A stretch of 64,000 bases of DNA. Source: Trematomus loennbergii. Its lineage: Eukaryota > Chordata > Actinopteri > Perciformes > Nototheniidae. Shown in pieces: positions 1-17,719 of this stretch (position 1 is its first letter; each line of letters opens with the position of its first letter). The translations under genes and the position numbers were made by a program. The stretch is taken from assembly GCA_012861695.1 (NCBI GenBank), contig JAAOOA010000012.1:1158501-1222500 (forward strand), read 5' to 3'. The notes below the pieces were generated by a model that was not told the origin of the DNA, did not search any database, and saw only the letters and a program-made list of their open reading frames with translations.

Positions 1-1000
1 TGAATTTAAAAAAAGTTTTAGCTGAGTAGAAACAGGGACTCAAGAATCTTTGATAACACAGAAAGATTTGAGATAGGACGATAGTTATTCAACTCCGTGG
101 GATCACCAGCTTTCAAGAGGGGCGATACAGAGCTTGCTTCCACACAGCTGGCAGTGTGTGAGTGGACAGGGAGAGATTAAAATATCAGTTACTGGTTGTG
201 CTATAATCTGAGCTGCAATTTTTAAAAAGAACGGGTCGAGGCCGTCAGGCCCGGCAGACTTTTTAGGATCAATTGAGTGCAAACCCTGTAAGACTTCAGA
301 GACCGAGAAATAAGCGAAATCAAAAACAGGGGAGTTCATCTCTTGACTATGGCTGTGAGTACGACCATTTAGAGAGTCATGACTTTGCTCATCAAAAATG
401 TGACCAGCCTTTTTGAAGTGAGCATTAAAGGCATTAGACATACCATCTGAATCTGAAATAAAAGAATCACTGACCTTCAGTTTTTGGGGAAACTAGAAAC
501 CTTCTTGTTCTGAAGTGATTTAATTGTTTTCCAGAATTAGAATGGTCATTAAAACAATCAGTGGTTAAGCTCAGATAGTAATCAGCTTTAGCTTTTTTAA
601 TAAGGGCAGAACATTTATTTCTGAGGACACGAAAAAGAAGCCAGTCATCACTAGTGTTAGACTTTCTAGCTAAGGACCATTGCTTATTTCGATCATGAAT
701 GAGATCAGATAGTTCTCTAGTAAACCATGGAGTGTTCCTATTCTTAACTCTGAATTTTCTAAGGGGGGCATGTCTATTAATAATCGATAAAAAGTGATCA
801 ATAAAAAATTGGACGGCAACATCACAGATGGAATTAACGCTGTGAAGTGCCATTTAACCTCCGCCAGATCGTGTAGGAAAGCCTGCTCAGAGAAGTGTTT
901 GAAGCAGCGCCTGAGCACAATAAGGCCCTTGGCTTTAGGCAACTTAGTGCTCCTAACGCAAGCAATAATCGAATGAAAGCATTTTAATGGCCAAACTATT
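1..1000 (-). mobile_element. LINE fragment: endonuclease-RT linker and start of reverse transcriptase, degenerate
   Basis: Minus-strand remnant of a non-LTR retrotransposon ORF2, read from about 1000 down to the window edge. Three pieces in different frames form one protein. About 942-844 holds the post-endonuclease segment with KHFSEQAFLHDLAEVKW. About 853-535 holds the linker with RHAPLR, NTPWFTREL and the Arg/Lys-rich stretch before RT. About 441-130 holds DPKKSAGPDGLDPFFLK, the usual RT entry motif, and after another frame change about 120-20 holds NNYRPISNLSVLSKILE, an RT fingers motif. At least three frame changes (near 846, 495-535 and 125) make it a dead copy. The endonuclease is absent upstream of about 1000, and the rest of RT lies outside the window. 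The motif style fits the jockey/CR1/L2/Rex1 group; the exact clade is uncertain. Confidence 0.88.
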
Positions 1001-2341
1001 CTACAATTTAGGATTTTCCAGAGCGGGTTATTTGTGAATATACGAACCTCCGGAGCATTTGCAATTGCCGCAAATTGTTGTTTCTTACACGACCACTAGA
1101 GGTGCTAAACTTTAAAACATGACTATAGGTCGTAATAAGCTGCTGAACAATCGACCTATTTGGTGTTTTTTTGGAGGAGGACAGGCTGGTTTGTGTGGGT
1201 TGTTGTAAGGATGGCCTGATAGCTTAACTTTAAAAAAACTTTAGATCTATTCTCCCAAACAGCTTTTGCTGCGGAACCGCCATCCTGCATTATAGCAACA
1301 AAAAAAAACAGGACACGTGCAATCAGATTGGACAATTAGCCAAACCAGACACATACACTAACCAAAGTGTATGGCATCACATCTTAATTTGATATGAATA
1401 CACTTAAAAACAAACTTACTGTAAATGGGGCCATGGTGACAACAGAGCAATTGGTAGACATGGTCAATCCCTGTTTATGCAGTTAATCACAGCGAATGTT
1501 GATCTTTCATAAAGGCTTTAATACAAACTAGATGTTGGGAAAAGCTAGAGTTGATACCGCTGCTGTAATAGGCGACAACAAAAAGTGACTTTGAGTGGGC
1601 CGGTTGTGAGCATTAGCAGCCAGTCTGGAAACATTCAGACATGTTTGTGACGTGCAGATGTGACATAACACCTATGTGGTAGGACATAATGTCACTGTGT
1701 GTATGTGTGTGTGCATACTGTATGTGTTTGCCTGTGATGACATTTAGCATGAAATGTGTTTACAGCACTCCTAACTAACGTCTCTCCCCGGCGTGACTAA
1801 TTAACACAAGTGGCTTTGTCATATAAAGACATCCACTTGACTTTTTTCCATACTGCATTCGGCTGTGTTTGTGTGTGTGTGTTTGTGTGTGTTTGTGAGT
1901 GTGTGCACTTCAGCTCGCTCTAATTGAGCTATTAGATGTAGCTTAAACTGTAGCAACATTAGCAAAGAGCAGCTTGCTAAGCACTGTATATAGCTGCTTC
2001 TTTTTATGTTTTTGTTGCTCTCAATAGCCTGTTCTATTTATGATGACTTTTCAGCCTATATTTTCATTTATTACTGTTTTTATACCACATCATTTGGACA
2101 CTTGTTTCTAGAATATAAGACAAGTTTAGGGCTTTATTTTTCATGACTCTTCACCAATTATTTTTGATGTTACATACCGTCCTCTGCACTGGGCAGTGTA
2201 CCTTCTGAGACCAGAGCAACATGATAACCAAATGTGTTATCTTCTCCTCCCAAGCTAACACAACTGAAAGTGCTGTTACAGCTCCTCCAGAACAAGGACA
2301 TCAGTTTCCTTTGTGGCAGAGCCTCTCCAGACTCCACTATC
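1001..2341. other. No gene seen; minor GT-rich stretches and a small inverted repeat
   Basis: No supported coding sequence. A short inverted repeat (ATAGGTCG at about 1124, CGACCTAT at about 1153) lies next to a 'CGACCACTAGAGG' motif that resembles a teleost interspersed repeat, but no boundary could be set. GT-rich runs occur near 1697-1740 and 1865-1905. Confidence 0.5.
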
Positions 2342-2383
2342 TGTGTGTGTGTGTGTGTGTGTGGTGTGTGTGTGTGTGTGTGT

Positions 2384-2451
<68 letters not shown>
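2342..2451. repeat. (GT)n microsatellite, interrupted
   Basis: About 110 bp of GT dinucleotide with two GGTGTG phase breaks near 2363 and 2384. Cys-Val or Thr-His reading frames across it are artefacts. Confidence 0.97.
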
Positions 2452-2452
<1 letters not shown>

Positions 2453-4509
2453 CCTGGCATGGTACAGTGGAATAGGGAACGGGATAGAGAGGACTGTATT
2501 GTCCCATACCAATGCTAACCCGCTCTACAAACTGATAATGTATTTCTCATGCTTTAAGCTCCACAGTTACACCTCACACTTTAAAGTCATTAACAAAGTC
2601 TAGTGTAGCACTTAGCAACAGGACCCATTCATCCATAAAAAAAGAGGATGTCTTTCATATTGTGAAATGTGTTCTTGGCAGCAATGCTCTAAAAGGAAAA
2701 TGTTGTACATGAATTGGCTTTCTCTCTGCCAGTTGAGATCTTCATTAAATCAAATTAGGTTTCATTTAGCTGATGTGTTTATCGAAAGCACTGAAGTGGA
2801 TTCAACAATGAAAACAAACTTTAAAAAAGCAAGGATATTAGCTTTCAATCAGTCAAACCATTGTGAGTGCTACTGCATTGGCTTTAGTCAAACCTGCTTC
2901 GTACAGAAGAAATATTTTTTCTGTTTCGCCGTTTTTGTTTTGATGTTTAGACTTTCTGCTTATGTCTTGGAGTCTTGGAGCTGTTTCTAACCAACCAAAA
3001 CCACTAGCCTATTAACTCAAAATGAGTTGTTGGGCAATTATGAATCACGGACGTGAACTGTCGCATAAATATATCTATAAAACAAAACAAATTGCATTTT
3101 GGGATTGTTTGCATTCAAAGGACAACACTGTTAGAAAAAATATTAAAATATTAAGGCATGAACAGCCAAAATCTAAAAAATGTATTTTAAAAATGTGGCC
3201 TAAACATTTATAAACACTTAAGTCAAGAGAGCTTCTGGCAGTAAACCCCAACGTTGACTCCCGAAAGGCAGACAACGCTATGCATGAGAGATTTATAGAT
3301 GTTTCTAGGTTTTACATCGGTTGTAACAATGTATGATAATATAAGTACAAAAGTCCACCAAATATATAACATCGTTTTTTTTTTTTAAAGATAAAGTAAT
3401 ACTCCAACATTACATATTGTCAGTCCTCATACATCTTATTACACTGAATGATTTGAGAAGTAGGTTTTTACAGTCTATCTAAATGTCTAAGTATAAATAT
3501 GAAAGCACTATCGCTCTATTAAGCCCTTGTTACTTAATTCAAACCCTGCAGCACATCTCTTTTTCCTTTTGCTGCTAAATGTACTCTTTTTCTCCTCTCC
3601 TTCGATCCCCACTCTTGCACATTCTGTCTCCCTCCTTTCTGCAGTGTCCTTCTGTCCTCTCTGTCAGCTTGCTGTCTCTCTGTCTAATCGGCTTTACAAG
3701 AGGTTCTGGAGGGTGATTGTGACTCTAAAAGAGGGGAGATGGAAGTAAAGTATACAGATGTTCCCATCATGTTCACCTCTATGTGACTTTGAATCATGTT
3801 CTGTACAGTCTTGCATGATATTCAGAGCAAGATCAAACCAGGAAGTTGAGCCCTCAACTTTTCAACTGGTCTTCTTCTCTCCCTCCCTCCCCCATCCTAT
3901 CCCTCTCTTTCTCTGTCTTTCTATGTCTTGTCCCCCATGTCTCCATGTCTTTGTTGTGCTCCAAGGTCATATTAAAGATTCATCCATCCTGTGGTTCTGC
4001 AGTCAAATATTGATAAAGGTTGACACCGCTTTGACTCGGGATGGCGAAGGCTTCCATTCTACACACACATGCACAGAAACACAAAGACACACACACACCT
4101 ATAGTGGACATCCACCACTTTCTTTTCTTTTTTATATACCAGAGAGTTCCTTTATAAAAGATAAAGTACTGAAAAGCGGAGATTGAGGGGATCACATTGC
4201 TCAGGAGTTAAACATGCGTAATTAAAACGTTTGTTTTTATTATACTTATATATCTAGTCTATGTTAATATTTGTTCTACATTAAAGAGTTTTCTGACTAA
4301 TACTTTACGTTGTGTATTAGATACTCTATTGATACATAACGGCTGATGTTTCGGGACATGTTGCGCTGTCGGGTGCTGACCAATCACGAAGCATCATTTC
4401 TTGACTGGCAGCAAAAACAACCAATCACAGCAGTGCTTCTCTGGCTGACTCTGTCCAATCACAAACAAGAAGTGTTCTCCCTAAAAGGAATACCCTTTCC
4501 GTATAAGTT
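2452..4509. other. No gene seen
   Basis: AT-rich, apparently unique sequence. Open frames here are short and lack domain, codon or splice support. A pyrimidine-rich stretch (about 3590-3690 and 3880-3950) is the only compositional feature. Confidence 0.5.
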
Positions 4510-4746
4510 GAAATGCTGTAGTGTTTTCTGAAATGCTGTATCGTTTTGTGAAATGCTGTGGTGTTTTAGCGTTTTCTAAATGCTGTGGTGTTTCCTGAAA
4601 TGCTGTAGTGTTTTCTAAAATGCTGTGGTGTTTCCTGAAATGCTGTAGTGTTTTCTAAAATGCTGTGGTGTTTTCTGAAATGCTGTGGTGTTTCCTGAAA
4701 TGCTGTGGTGTTTTCTGAAATGCTGTGGTGTTTCCTGAAATGCTGT
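4510..4746. repeat. 20-bp minisatellite with partial 40-bp higher order
   Basis: About 12 tandem copies of a 20-bp unit close to TGAAATGCTGTGGTGTTTTC. Between about 4590 and 4746 alternate units differ in fixed ways (TTTTC versus TTTCC, GTAGTG versus GTGGTG), giving partial 40-bp periodicity. The first units (4510-4580) are the most diverged, and one is disrupted by an extra TAGCGTTT. An apparent repeat protein on the minus strand is just this array translated, since 3 x 20 bp keeps frame every 60 bp. Confidence 0.95.
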
Positions 4747-6233
4747 TTTGACTTGCACTTCAGGGCCACCGTATTTACAGTACAGTATTTGTATGCATCA
4801 AACTAAAATAAAACACAAACTGAAATACATTTTTTTTCTTTTATGGAAAATGAGCAATATATACAACCAGATATATTCATAAAATATAAATTATAATTAT
4901 AAAAAAAATAAAAATGGAAAAAAGTAATGTTAAGTGTTTTTCATAATAAAAAAAAGACTTGCTCATCTTACTGTATATGTTACCTTACAAAAGTTGACCA
5001 AAAAGAGTGATTTCGTCAGCAGTGATTTTAGCATGCCAACTTTCTCAGTGGAAGCTAGCTGAAGGGCATTCTGTTCGAACCACAGTGACATCTAAGGTTT
5101 TTGTGCATAACCTGTCAACCAAACGATAGAGCTGGCTGAATCAGATGGAGTTAAACTTAATTTTTTTTTCAACAAGATATCAAGACACAAAATGTGCTCT
5201 ACCAAATGGTGGCGCTGGCTGTTAAAGGGTTAAACACACATGAGCTTGATATATTGTAGTGTTGTCAGCTCTGAACCAAACAATGTACCAATATACTAAG
5301 ATCATTCCTGCAAGGCCTCTAATATCCAACATCCTTCCCATGTCTTTCTCTATGGAGCACTTTCAGACTTTATACTTGATAACATCACAGATGACTGTTT
5401 TAACACTCTAGGTTTTAGATTTGGGAGATCATTATTAACAGGTTTCACATGTTTTTTTGGACTGTCTTAGACCAAAGCAATTACATGTATGAATGTAAGC
5501 GTGTTAGCAGGTGCAGTGTGGGATGGTTTCATTAACTTGGCAAGATTGGCTTCATTATGCCATTCGACCATCCAAAAACAAGCCTTTTAATTTATTTGGA
5601 TAATTTGCAAGCTGAAAGTCTATCAAAGTCGGTTATTTCACATTTCTGGACTTTAGTATTCATTATAAGCTGTGATAATATGTCAGATTGAATTTAATTG
5701 AGAATATTAAAGTATTTTATTGCACAAAATTCGTAATGATTGCCTTCATTGAATTTGTAACTATTAGGAGTTTTTCACTGAAAGAAATGGGTGACCAATG
5801 ATACACATTTTTAACATCATAATTATTAAGGCAATTGATATTGTAGGACTTCATAAAGATACATTATATACACAGAAGTATGATGTAAAAAACTAGAAAC
5901 CAATAGAACATGTATGTAAACAGACTTGTGTTTGAAGTCGGAAACACATTGTGTCCACTGGTTACGCTAAACATGTCTGCTTAATGATACACTCTGGAAT
6001 TTTCAATGAGGAAGGAGGAGTACATTTGAATTCAGGTTGCCTTTTTCAACAGTTTAATGAACATGTTTTAAGTTATTTTCTCCTAAAATGTATCTGAAGT
6101 ATCTTTGACATCTTGAATCAATATTTCATTATGTTAGACACAAAACTGCAACATCTGTGTTTGTTCTCTGAAAGGATTAGTAGACTTTCTAATAACAACT
6201 GGTTAGTTAATTATAGCCTGACTTTGTGATTTG

Positions 6234-6234
<1 letters not shown>
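4747..6234. other. No gene seen
   Basis: AT-rich sequence without supported ORFs; contains A- and T-runs near 4830-4950 and 5161-5170. Nothing recognisable. Confidence 0.5.

Positions 6235-6310
<76 letters not shown>
6235..6310. repeat. (TG)n microsatellite
   Basis: About 75 bp of uninterrupted TG, followed by a short CATG-repeat run (CGTGCATGCATGCAT). Confidence 0.97.
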
Positions 6311-6391
6311 CATGCATGCATACAGGCTAAATGTGAAAGTACCATGGAGTGTATTTGAGCGAACACTTGGCCACTCGCATGTCTGCTGAGT

Positions 6392-6393
<2 letters not shown>

Positions 6394-6448
<55 letters not shown>
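6394..6448. repeat. (TG)n microsatellite
   Basis: About 55 bp of TG dinucleotide, about 85 bp from the preceding tract. Confidence 0.97.
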
Positions 6449-6451
<3 letters not shown>

Positions 6452-7493
6452 ACAGTAATGAATGTGGACAGGGGCCCAGGGGAAAGAGACTATATGCAGC
6501 CCTCTATTAATTACCCCCTTACCATTTGCACACACCCAGAATGTGCAGAACGATGCAAGAATGCACACATACACTCCAGCAGTGTCACACCAGCTGATAG
6601 AGGTACACACACAATGGTATAATTATTCCTGTCGTAATTTGCCATTCCTGTTTTTCTCTTCACTACTGATATCTTTGTTTTTCTTCTCTTTATTGATTAT
6701 ATACCTTGAATATTCTTACTTTATACCAAATTCCACCTATCTTTTTTCCTCCCCTCCGTTCCTTCTGTCGGTCTCCATAGTCTTTATCTCAATCTCCTTT
6801 GCAGTAAAAGGCATGAATTTATTATAGCATGATGAATTATAGAAGGATGACCTCACACTGGACCCACACGCATACTGTATGCACATACCTGTACCTATAC
6901 AAAAAACACACGCAAGCATATTTGAAGTGGCAGCGCTTTCAAATAAACAGATTACCATAGCAGTGAACAAATAAGCCTGAAAAGAATGTAAGGTTAGAAT
7001 ACACGCTTCAGCCAAAGAACAAATGCATGCAGAGTGCAAGAAGAACCTGATTATACACAGACCGAAACACATGTACCCCAACAAAGAGAACACGAGAGCT
7101 GTATGAAGTTCTGAAGGTTTTTAGCTTACTCATATTTTGTGTTTATAGACTTAAATAATCACAATACTGGCTTTGCATATTTTTATAATTTGTTGGTCTT
7201 GAAGACCCATGGCAGCGAATTAAGAAATTCTGTCAACTTCAATATAGCGCTTTTTATCCACATACAGTTAACTTTATAATACGATGAGAAACTTCTCTAC
7301 GTTTAAGAAGCTCCCCAATTCGTATTAGCCTCATACATGCAATGCTATCACCTTGTAACAACAACGAATATTATCAAAGAAATTATGACCAAAACAGGTT
7401 TGCTCTGAAAGTTTGCTATCTGCAGAAGAGATGTTTTACGGTATAAAAAGACATGAATTAAAGTGACAGGTAAGGCCTTGAGTATAATTTAAC
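6449..7493. other. No gene seen
   Basis: No coding signal; a pyrimidine-rich stretch occurs about 6630-6780. Confidence 0.5.
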
Positions 7494-7497
7494 TTAA

Positions 7498-7986
7498 AGT
7501 GGACCTATCATGCTATATTTGAATAATATAGTGTAGGACCATACCTATATAAGGCATATTTATACTTTTTTTTTTTCAAAATACCAAACAGATCATGCAT
7601 TTTAGCCATGCCTCATTTTGCTCAATTTGACATTTTTTAGCTCTGTTTTTGCAAGGGCAGATTCAGTGAGAACAGCACCATCTACTGGCCTGGCATATGT
7701 ACTACAGCGTCTCCAGCGCTTTCCAACGGCAATGGCCGTGGCTGTCTCCTCCTGATTGGTGGAGTTGGCCCAATAGCCGTAGCGCCACCGTCCTGACGTC
7801 AGGACAGTGTTCAAATCTGGATCAGTTTTTATCAGATCCGTTGCAGCCCCTTTTTTAGAGATTTGGGTATGGAGGAAAATAGAGAGGGTTGTGTTTTCTG
7901 ACACTTGGTGAGTTCCCTGGAACACCGGGGACACATATTCATGTATAAAAGACGTACAAAAGTGCATTTTGCATGATAGGTCCCCT
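7498..7986. mobile_element. TTAA-flanked non-autonomous DNA transposon (MITE)
   Basis: TTAA lies on both sides (7494-7497 and 7987-7990). The 16-bp termini are inverted: left AGTGGACCTATCATGC, right complement AGGGGACCTATCATGC, one mismatch. The 489-bp body has no plausible transposase. Exact TTAA duplication is the hallmark of piggyBac and Kolobok superfamilies, so one of those supplied the transposase (inference). The terminus resembles that of the element at 58403-59267. Confidence 0.85.
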
Positions 7987-7990
7987 TTAA

Positions 7991-10967
7991 GAAAAATATG
8001 TGTTTTTTTTCTGGAGGAAACAGAAATTCATTTAGATTTAGCTGGATTGGTTTCATTATGACAGCTTGCTTTGCCCTCATTGCGCTGAAGGTGCTGGTTA
8101 GGGCTGTACCTGAAAATCCGTAGCTGCATTCATAACGTAGACATTCTTATTGTTGTTATTAATAACATCTCTCTCAGTCCAAAAGTCCAAATGTATTGAA
8201 AAGAAGAGATATATAATCATCTCCAAAACTGACAACATATATCCCACCTCAAACTCCAACCAATAATAAGCACATAGAAACAATGTTGAGCACAGCGACC
8301 TTGCCAACCATTAATAAGAGGAAGAGAGACAAAGAAACATTCTAAGGTTAGAAAAAAGTGAGGAAAGGAAACAGATGGAAAGAGAAAGGAGAAAGGACTG
8401 AGGAAGGGGGGTAGGAAGAGCAGAAAACAGAGCGAGAGAAAAATAAAATCTAACACGTAGTTCTTGCTGTCAGCCGCTGTGTAATTAAGTTCTGCACTCT
8501 GTCACCACCGCTCTGTAGAAGTGGTAATTTAACTGGGCCTGAGCCAGGAGAGCAGATCAGAGGAGGGGAGAGCAGGGACAGGAGGACAGGGGAGAGGGGG
8601 GGGGAAGGAGCAGAGAATGGAGGAGGAGGAGAAGAAGGTGAAGCGTTAAGAGACATTATTGGGAGAAGATGATTCAAAATGGAATGATCAAGAAGAGATG
8701 GGGAAAGGAGCAGCGGGTGAAAGAAGATAAAGGGGATGCAGATTAAAGCGGAGAAGAAAGTGAGTGGAGACGGCAGCAGGGATGGAGGGAGGAGAGGACA
8801 ATGGGGAGAAGAGAACAGGGGCGAGGAGTACAAAGCTGCAGATAATTGAATAGAAAACTAGATTTTCCAGCTGGCTTGTGTAGAGCGACCAGTGTCTCAA
8901 AGCTGCCAATTGGCTGTTCACATTCATTTACACTCAGCGCATTTTTGGGTCAGACTGCTTAGTGGCCTCAGCCTATGAAATTAACAAATCTGATCTTTTA
9001 AGTAGCAAAAATAAATATATGAATAAGGGTATCACTTCTGCATCCATTTTATACAAATGTTTGGGGGAAAAACCTTCATTTCACCAACAGGAGCGTTTTA
9101 AAATAAAATCAAGTGGCAGATCATCTCGTCCTAGGAAATGGTCCCCCTTTTAAACGTGTGGTCAGGGTATGGTTATATTCAGGCAACAATATACAATACA
9201 AAAACGAATGACTTTACTTTCATTATGTATATAACGCAAGTTAAGTAAGATATGTACACAATGTAAGTTAAGTATGGGAGGTTTGTGAGTTAACTCATAT
9301 GTGAGGTAAGTTAACCTACGTGGTGTATACGTTAACCTTGTGCGCCATGTTCATAGCTCTTATGTTCGTTCCTCTTAAAAGTTTGCAAACTATTTCTTGG
9401 TTGCTTTGTTATTATCATTGTTGACAACAAGAATGGATTAAGAAATTCAGGATGTGGGCTTTAGTGGGAGAAATGTGATCATTGAGACGGACTCTATACA
9501 TTGTTTTTTAGGAAAATCTTTATCGTTCAGCCTTTAACCCGGTGGAGATCAGCAGAAACAAGATCTTTTAGAAGATATTGTCAAGGTGGCTCTTTGAAAT
9601 AAAGTTCTGGTAAAATAAAGTTTGACTACACGGCAGGAGTCTGTGGCCAGGTGAAGGGTTTTTTAACTGATCAGCTATGTATGCTTCCCTTGTTACCCTG
9701 AAGTCAAAGACTTTGAAGCAGTCTTTGGTAGAGCAGAAAAAAGATGATAGTTAAAGTAATATCCGCACTTTATGAGAAGAAGAAAAAGTGAGAGAAATGC
9801 AAAAGGTGAAGGGCTGCAAAACTAGTAAAAGATTAGGGAAAAATGGAAGCAGTGAGAAACAGGGACAAGGGATAGAGAAGCAACCAAAAAAAGGGGAAGG
9901 GGGGGAAGATAACTGTAGTCAAGCAACAGTAAATGGCTTTTCAATGTGCTAGTCTCTGAGGACAAGAAGAGCGGGGGATGTTAAAAAAAGATTGAGCTAG
10001 AAGTGACACTGATTAACCCGCTACCTAGTCTTTGTCCTTGCGTGCGAGCGTGTGTGTGTTTGTGTGTGTTTTTCATGCATGAAACTATAGTAGGGGGTGG
10101 TAAGAGTGTGGCAGATTCTCTCCATGGGGAGTCTGAATGGACCACTGCACAAGTGGGACTGTGTGTAAAATAAGTACTACAGCATTTGACTGAAGGGCAA
10201 TTAAAGGATACTGTGTGTGTTCTATGTAATGGCCAGTGTGCGGCCACACTGCTATGTAGCTGCATATTGACATTGTAATTACCAGTGAATAATGTAGGTA
10301 TGCCTATGTATGTGTGTGCATGAATGCCTGTGTGTGTGAGTGTGTGTATCAAATGTATACGCTTGGGGAGACTTGCTAGTGGCATTCTAATTAGACAGAA
10401 TTATATACTCTCCCTATTAGGACCAAAGCAGAGCTGCACATGGTGGCCCTTGGACCGTGCTGCAGTGTTAACCCAGCGCCATGTTGGATCCACTGCATTG
10501 CTCCAAGGCTGTTGCTAAGAAACTGATAAAGTGGCCACAAACATATCATTTTTTTAGATTTTATTGACATTTGGGATTTTGGAAATGTCTTAATGCTAAC
10601 TACCGCAGCTAAGCTAGGCTACTCGTTTTCAGTTCTATCTTCATATCTTGGCCAAAGGAAGTTAGTCTTCTCATCTATGTGTAGCAAAAATCATGCTCAA
10701 CTTCTGAACTTTAACTTTAGATAATGTTTTTCTGATGTACAAATATGATATGGCCACTTGGAAATAATTTCCCTAAGGTAGAACAGTAAGAAGGCTAGGC
10801 GAGCTAAATAGCCTGGATGCGATCAGCTTAATTTAGCTAAAGATTTGAATAAAATAGAGTTTAATATAGATCCACTAGTAGTTTTTAAAGCTCACATACT
10901 CAGTGTCTGTTTTTAAATCACTATAACTTTGGACAGAGTCAGTCTAATTGTTTCTCCCTGCTAAATA
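7991..10967. other. No gene seen; purine-rich tracts
   Basis: No supported gene. From about 8330 to 8850 the + strand is strongly purine-rich (GGGAGAGG, GAGGAGG, GAAGAAGG motifs), which gives long but meaningless Ser/Pro/Leu-rich frames on the other strand. A second GA-rich stretch is at about 9770-9920. Short GT-rich runs occur at about 10040-10070 and 10310-10345. Confidence 0.55.
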
Positions 10968-10975
10968 CTCTAAGC

Positions 10976-11555
10976 CACATGTGTCAAACTCAAGGCCCGG
11001 GGGCCAAATCAGGCCCCATGGTGGATTTAATTTCGGCCCGCAGGATAGATTTAAATTATTATTAGATCTGGCCTGCCGGTATATTGCACGCACACCTTCA
11101 CTCAATCCTGAGGATTTCCTCAGCTCAGAGCCTGAGCCCAAACATTGATGAACTTGCACCCAAGATGAGATGCCAAGTATCTGGCTTGAACTAGCATCAC
11201 AGAGCAGCAAGCTGAGTTTAAATGTTTCCTTCTTCACTTTTTCTCTCACTACAACAGGGCATGTTTTTTTTTTCTTTGAGGGAAATAGTTTTTTTGAAGC
11301 TGTTGTTGGCCTGTGGAAAAATGTAATCATAAGAAATGACTCTGTAAAAGCTGCAGATAGAGCCATAAGAAATGAATGCAACTGATTATTTAATGTTTAA
11401 TGTTGTTTTTATAGGCAATCATTTAAGCTTTGTTAGTTCCAGGTTTAATATGTGCAATAAGTTCATTTCAATACGTTTTGCTGAACCAGTCCGGCCCTCG
11501 ACGAGTACCGATTTTTTTATTTTGGCCCACTGTGTATTTGAGTTTGACACCTCTG
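10976..11555. mobile_element. hAT-type MITE with perfect 8-bp target duplication
   Basis: CTCTAAGC occurs immediately left (10968-10975) and right (11556-11563). Termini are inverted: left CACATGTGTCAAACTCAAGG, right complement CAGAGGTGTCAAACTCAAAT. The subterminal region is rich in GGCCC blocks ('GGCCCGGGGGCCAAAT'), a pattern I recognise from a very common vertebrate hAT-derived repeat. No transposase is visible in the 580 bp. The intact duplication suggests a reasonably young insertion. Confidence 0.9.
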
Positions 11556-11797
11556 CTCTAAGCTAAACGAAGCTCATTGCCTCCTAGCTTTAGCTCTATA
11601 CTTAGCATAATGACATTAGAGTTGTATTGAATTTATAATCCAAAGCTGTGCAAGAAAGAACATAAACACACGTTACTCAACATTTTAAAATGTGTCTTTA
11701 AGACACTGGGAACACATTAACCCAGATGTGAAGTCAAGATTTCTTGCAACATGGTAGGAAACCTTTTAAGCATTATGCTACGTGGTTGCGTTTAAAT

Positions 11798-12573
11798 TAG
11801 GGCTGTCAGTCGATTAAAATATTTAATCGCGATTAATCGCATGATGTCCATAGTTAATCGCGATTAATCGCAAATGAATCGCACATTTTGTATCTGTTCT
11901 AAATGTACCTTAGAGGAACCTCTGAACAATGACAAATATTCTCCTGAATATTTTCAATACAACAACCTGGAACCTCTCTCTCTCTTACACTCTCTCCCAA
12001 CCCTGTGTACTTCTTTGCACTGAGCCAGTTGCTCAAACAGACAAGCCTGTTTACAGTTGTCGGCGAAATGCCGCTCCTCTGTCTTCATCTTCAGTCAAAG
12101 CATGAGACTGAAGTTCCCACTGTGGGTCAAAATAATGCGCTGTGATGTGCAGTCGACACGTTGGATGCACCCATTTGTTGTTGTCCAGCCGTCTCCCCGG
12201 CAAACTTTCAAGCGTGGTCTGCCGCAAGCGAGCGGCAGGAGCGGGGCTGTCAGCAGGGGCGGACTGGCCGTCTGTAGAATCTGGAGAACCACAGAACGGC
12301 CGGCTCGGTTCGCTGACGGCCGGCACCGCCCTTACTTTATTATGTTTTTAAACGGCCTCATCGAAGTTGCGCCGACAGAGGTCCGCCGTTTCCCCGCAGC
12401 GAGGCTTCCCCCCCGTTGACAGTTCACTAGCACCCCCCCCCACTCTCCCACCATCCAACTAACAACAACAACGTCAAGCCTTTGGGCTCTGAAACTACGG
12501 GGCGGGCCGAGGACAAATACACATGCGTTAATCGCACGTTAAAATAATTAGTGGCGTTAACTTGACAGCCCTA
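11798..12573. mobile_element. hAT-type element with perfect 8-bp target duplication
   Basis: GTTTAAAT flanks both ends (11790-11797 and 12574-12581). Left end TAGGGCTGTCA and right complement TAGGGCTGTCAA form the terminal inverted repeat. Just inside the left end 'AATCGCGATTAATCGC' is repeated. The 776-bp body is GC-richer than its surroundings around 12200-12420 and holds a decayed transposase segment (separate entry). Confidence 0.92.
12096..12200 (-). pseudogene. Relic of hAT transposase core inside the 11798-12573 element
   Basis: On the minus strand a frame reads HITAHYFDPQWELQSHAL (12149-12096). It resembles the hAT/ZBED transposase segment in which an aromatic or histidine-containing 'ITAHY' strand is followed by 'W-E-L/M-x-S' and a variable loop. 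The upstream neighbour in an adjacent frame, WTTTNGCIQR, could match the 'W-T-S' motif that normally precedes it, implying a frame change near 12150. No BED finger or dimerisation domain is visible. Family assignment is from motif memory and is moderate. Confidence 0.5.
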
Positions 12574-12581
12574 GTTTAAAT

Positions 12582-17653
<5,072 letters not shown>

Positions 17654-17673
17654 GTGTGTGTGTGTGTGTGTGT

Positions 17674-17719
<46 letters not shown>
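17654..17719. repeat. (GT)n microsatellite
   Basis: About 65 bp of GT with one GGTGTG phase break near 17674. Confidence 0.97.

Noticed and set aside
4566..4769. Repeat protein (ENTTAFQETPQHFRK repeats)
   Set aside because: It is the minisatellite translated on the minus strand; 20-bp units only return to frame every three copies.
8450..8833. Ser/Pro-rich 127-residue frame on the minus strand
   Set aside because: It is the translation of a purine-rich low-complexity tract, with no conserved motif.
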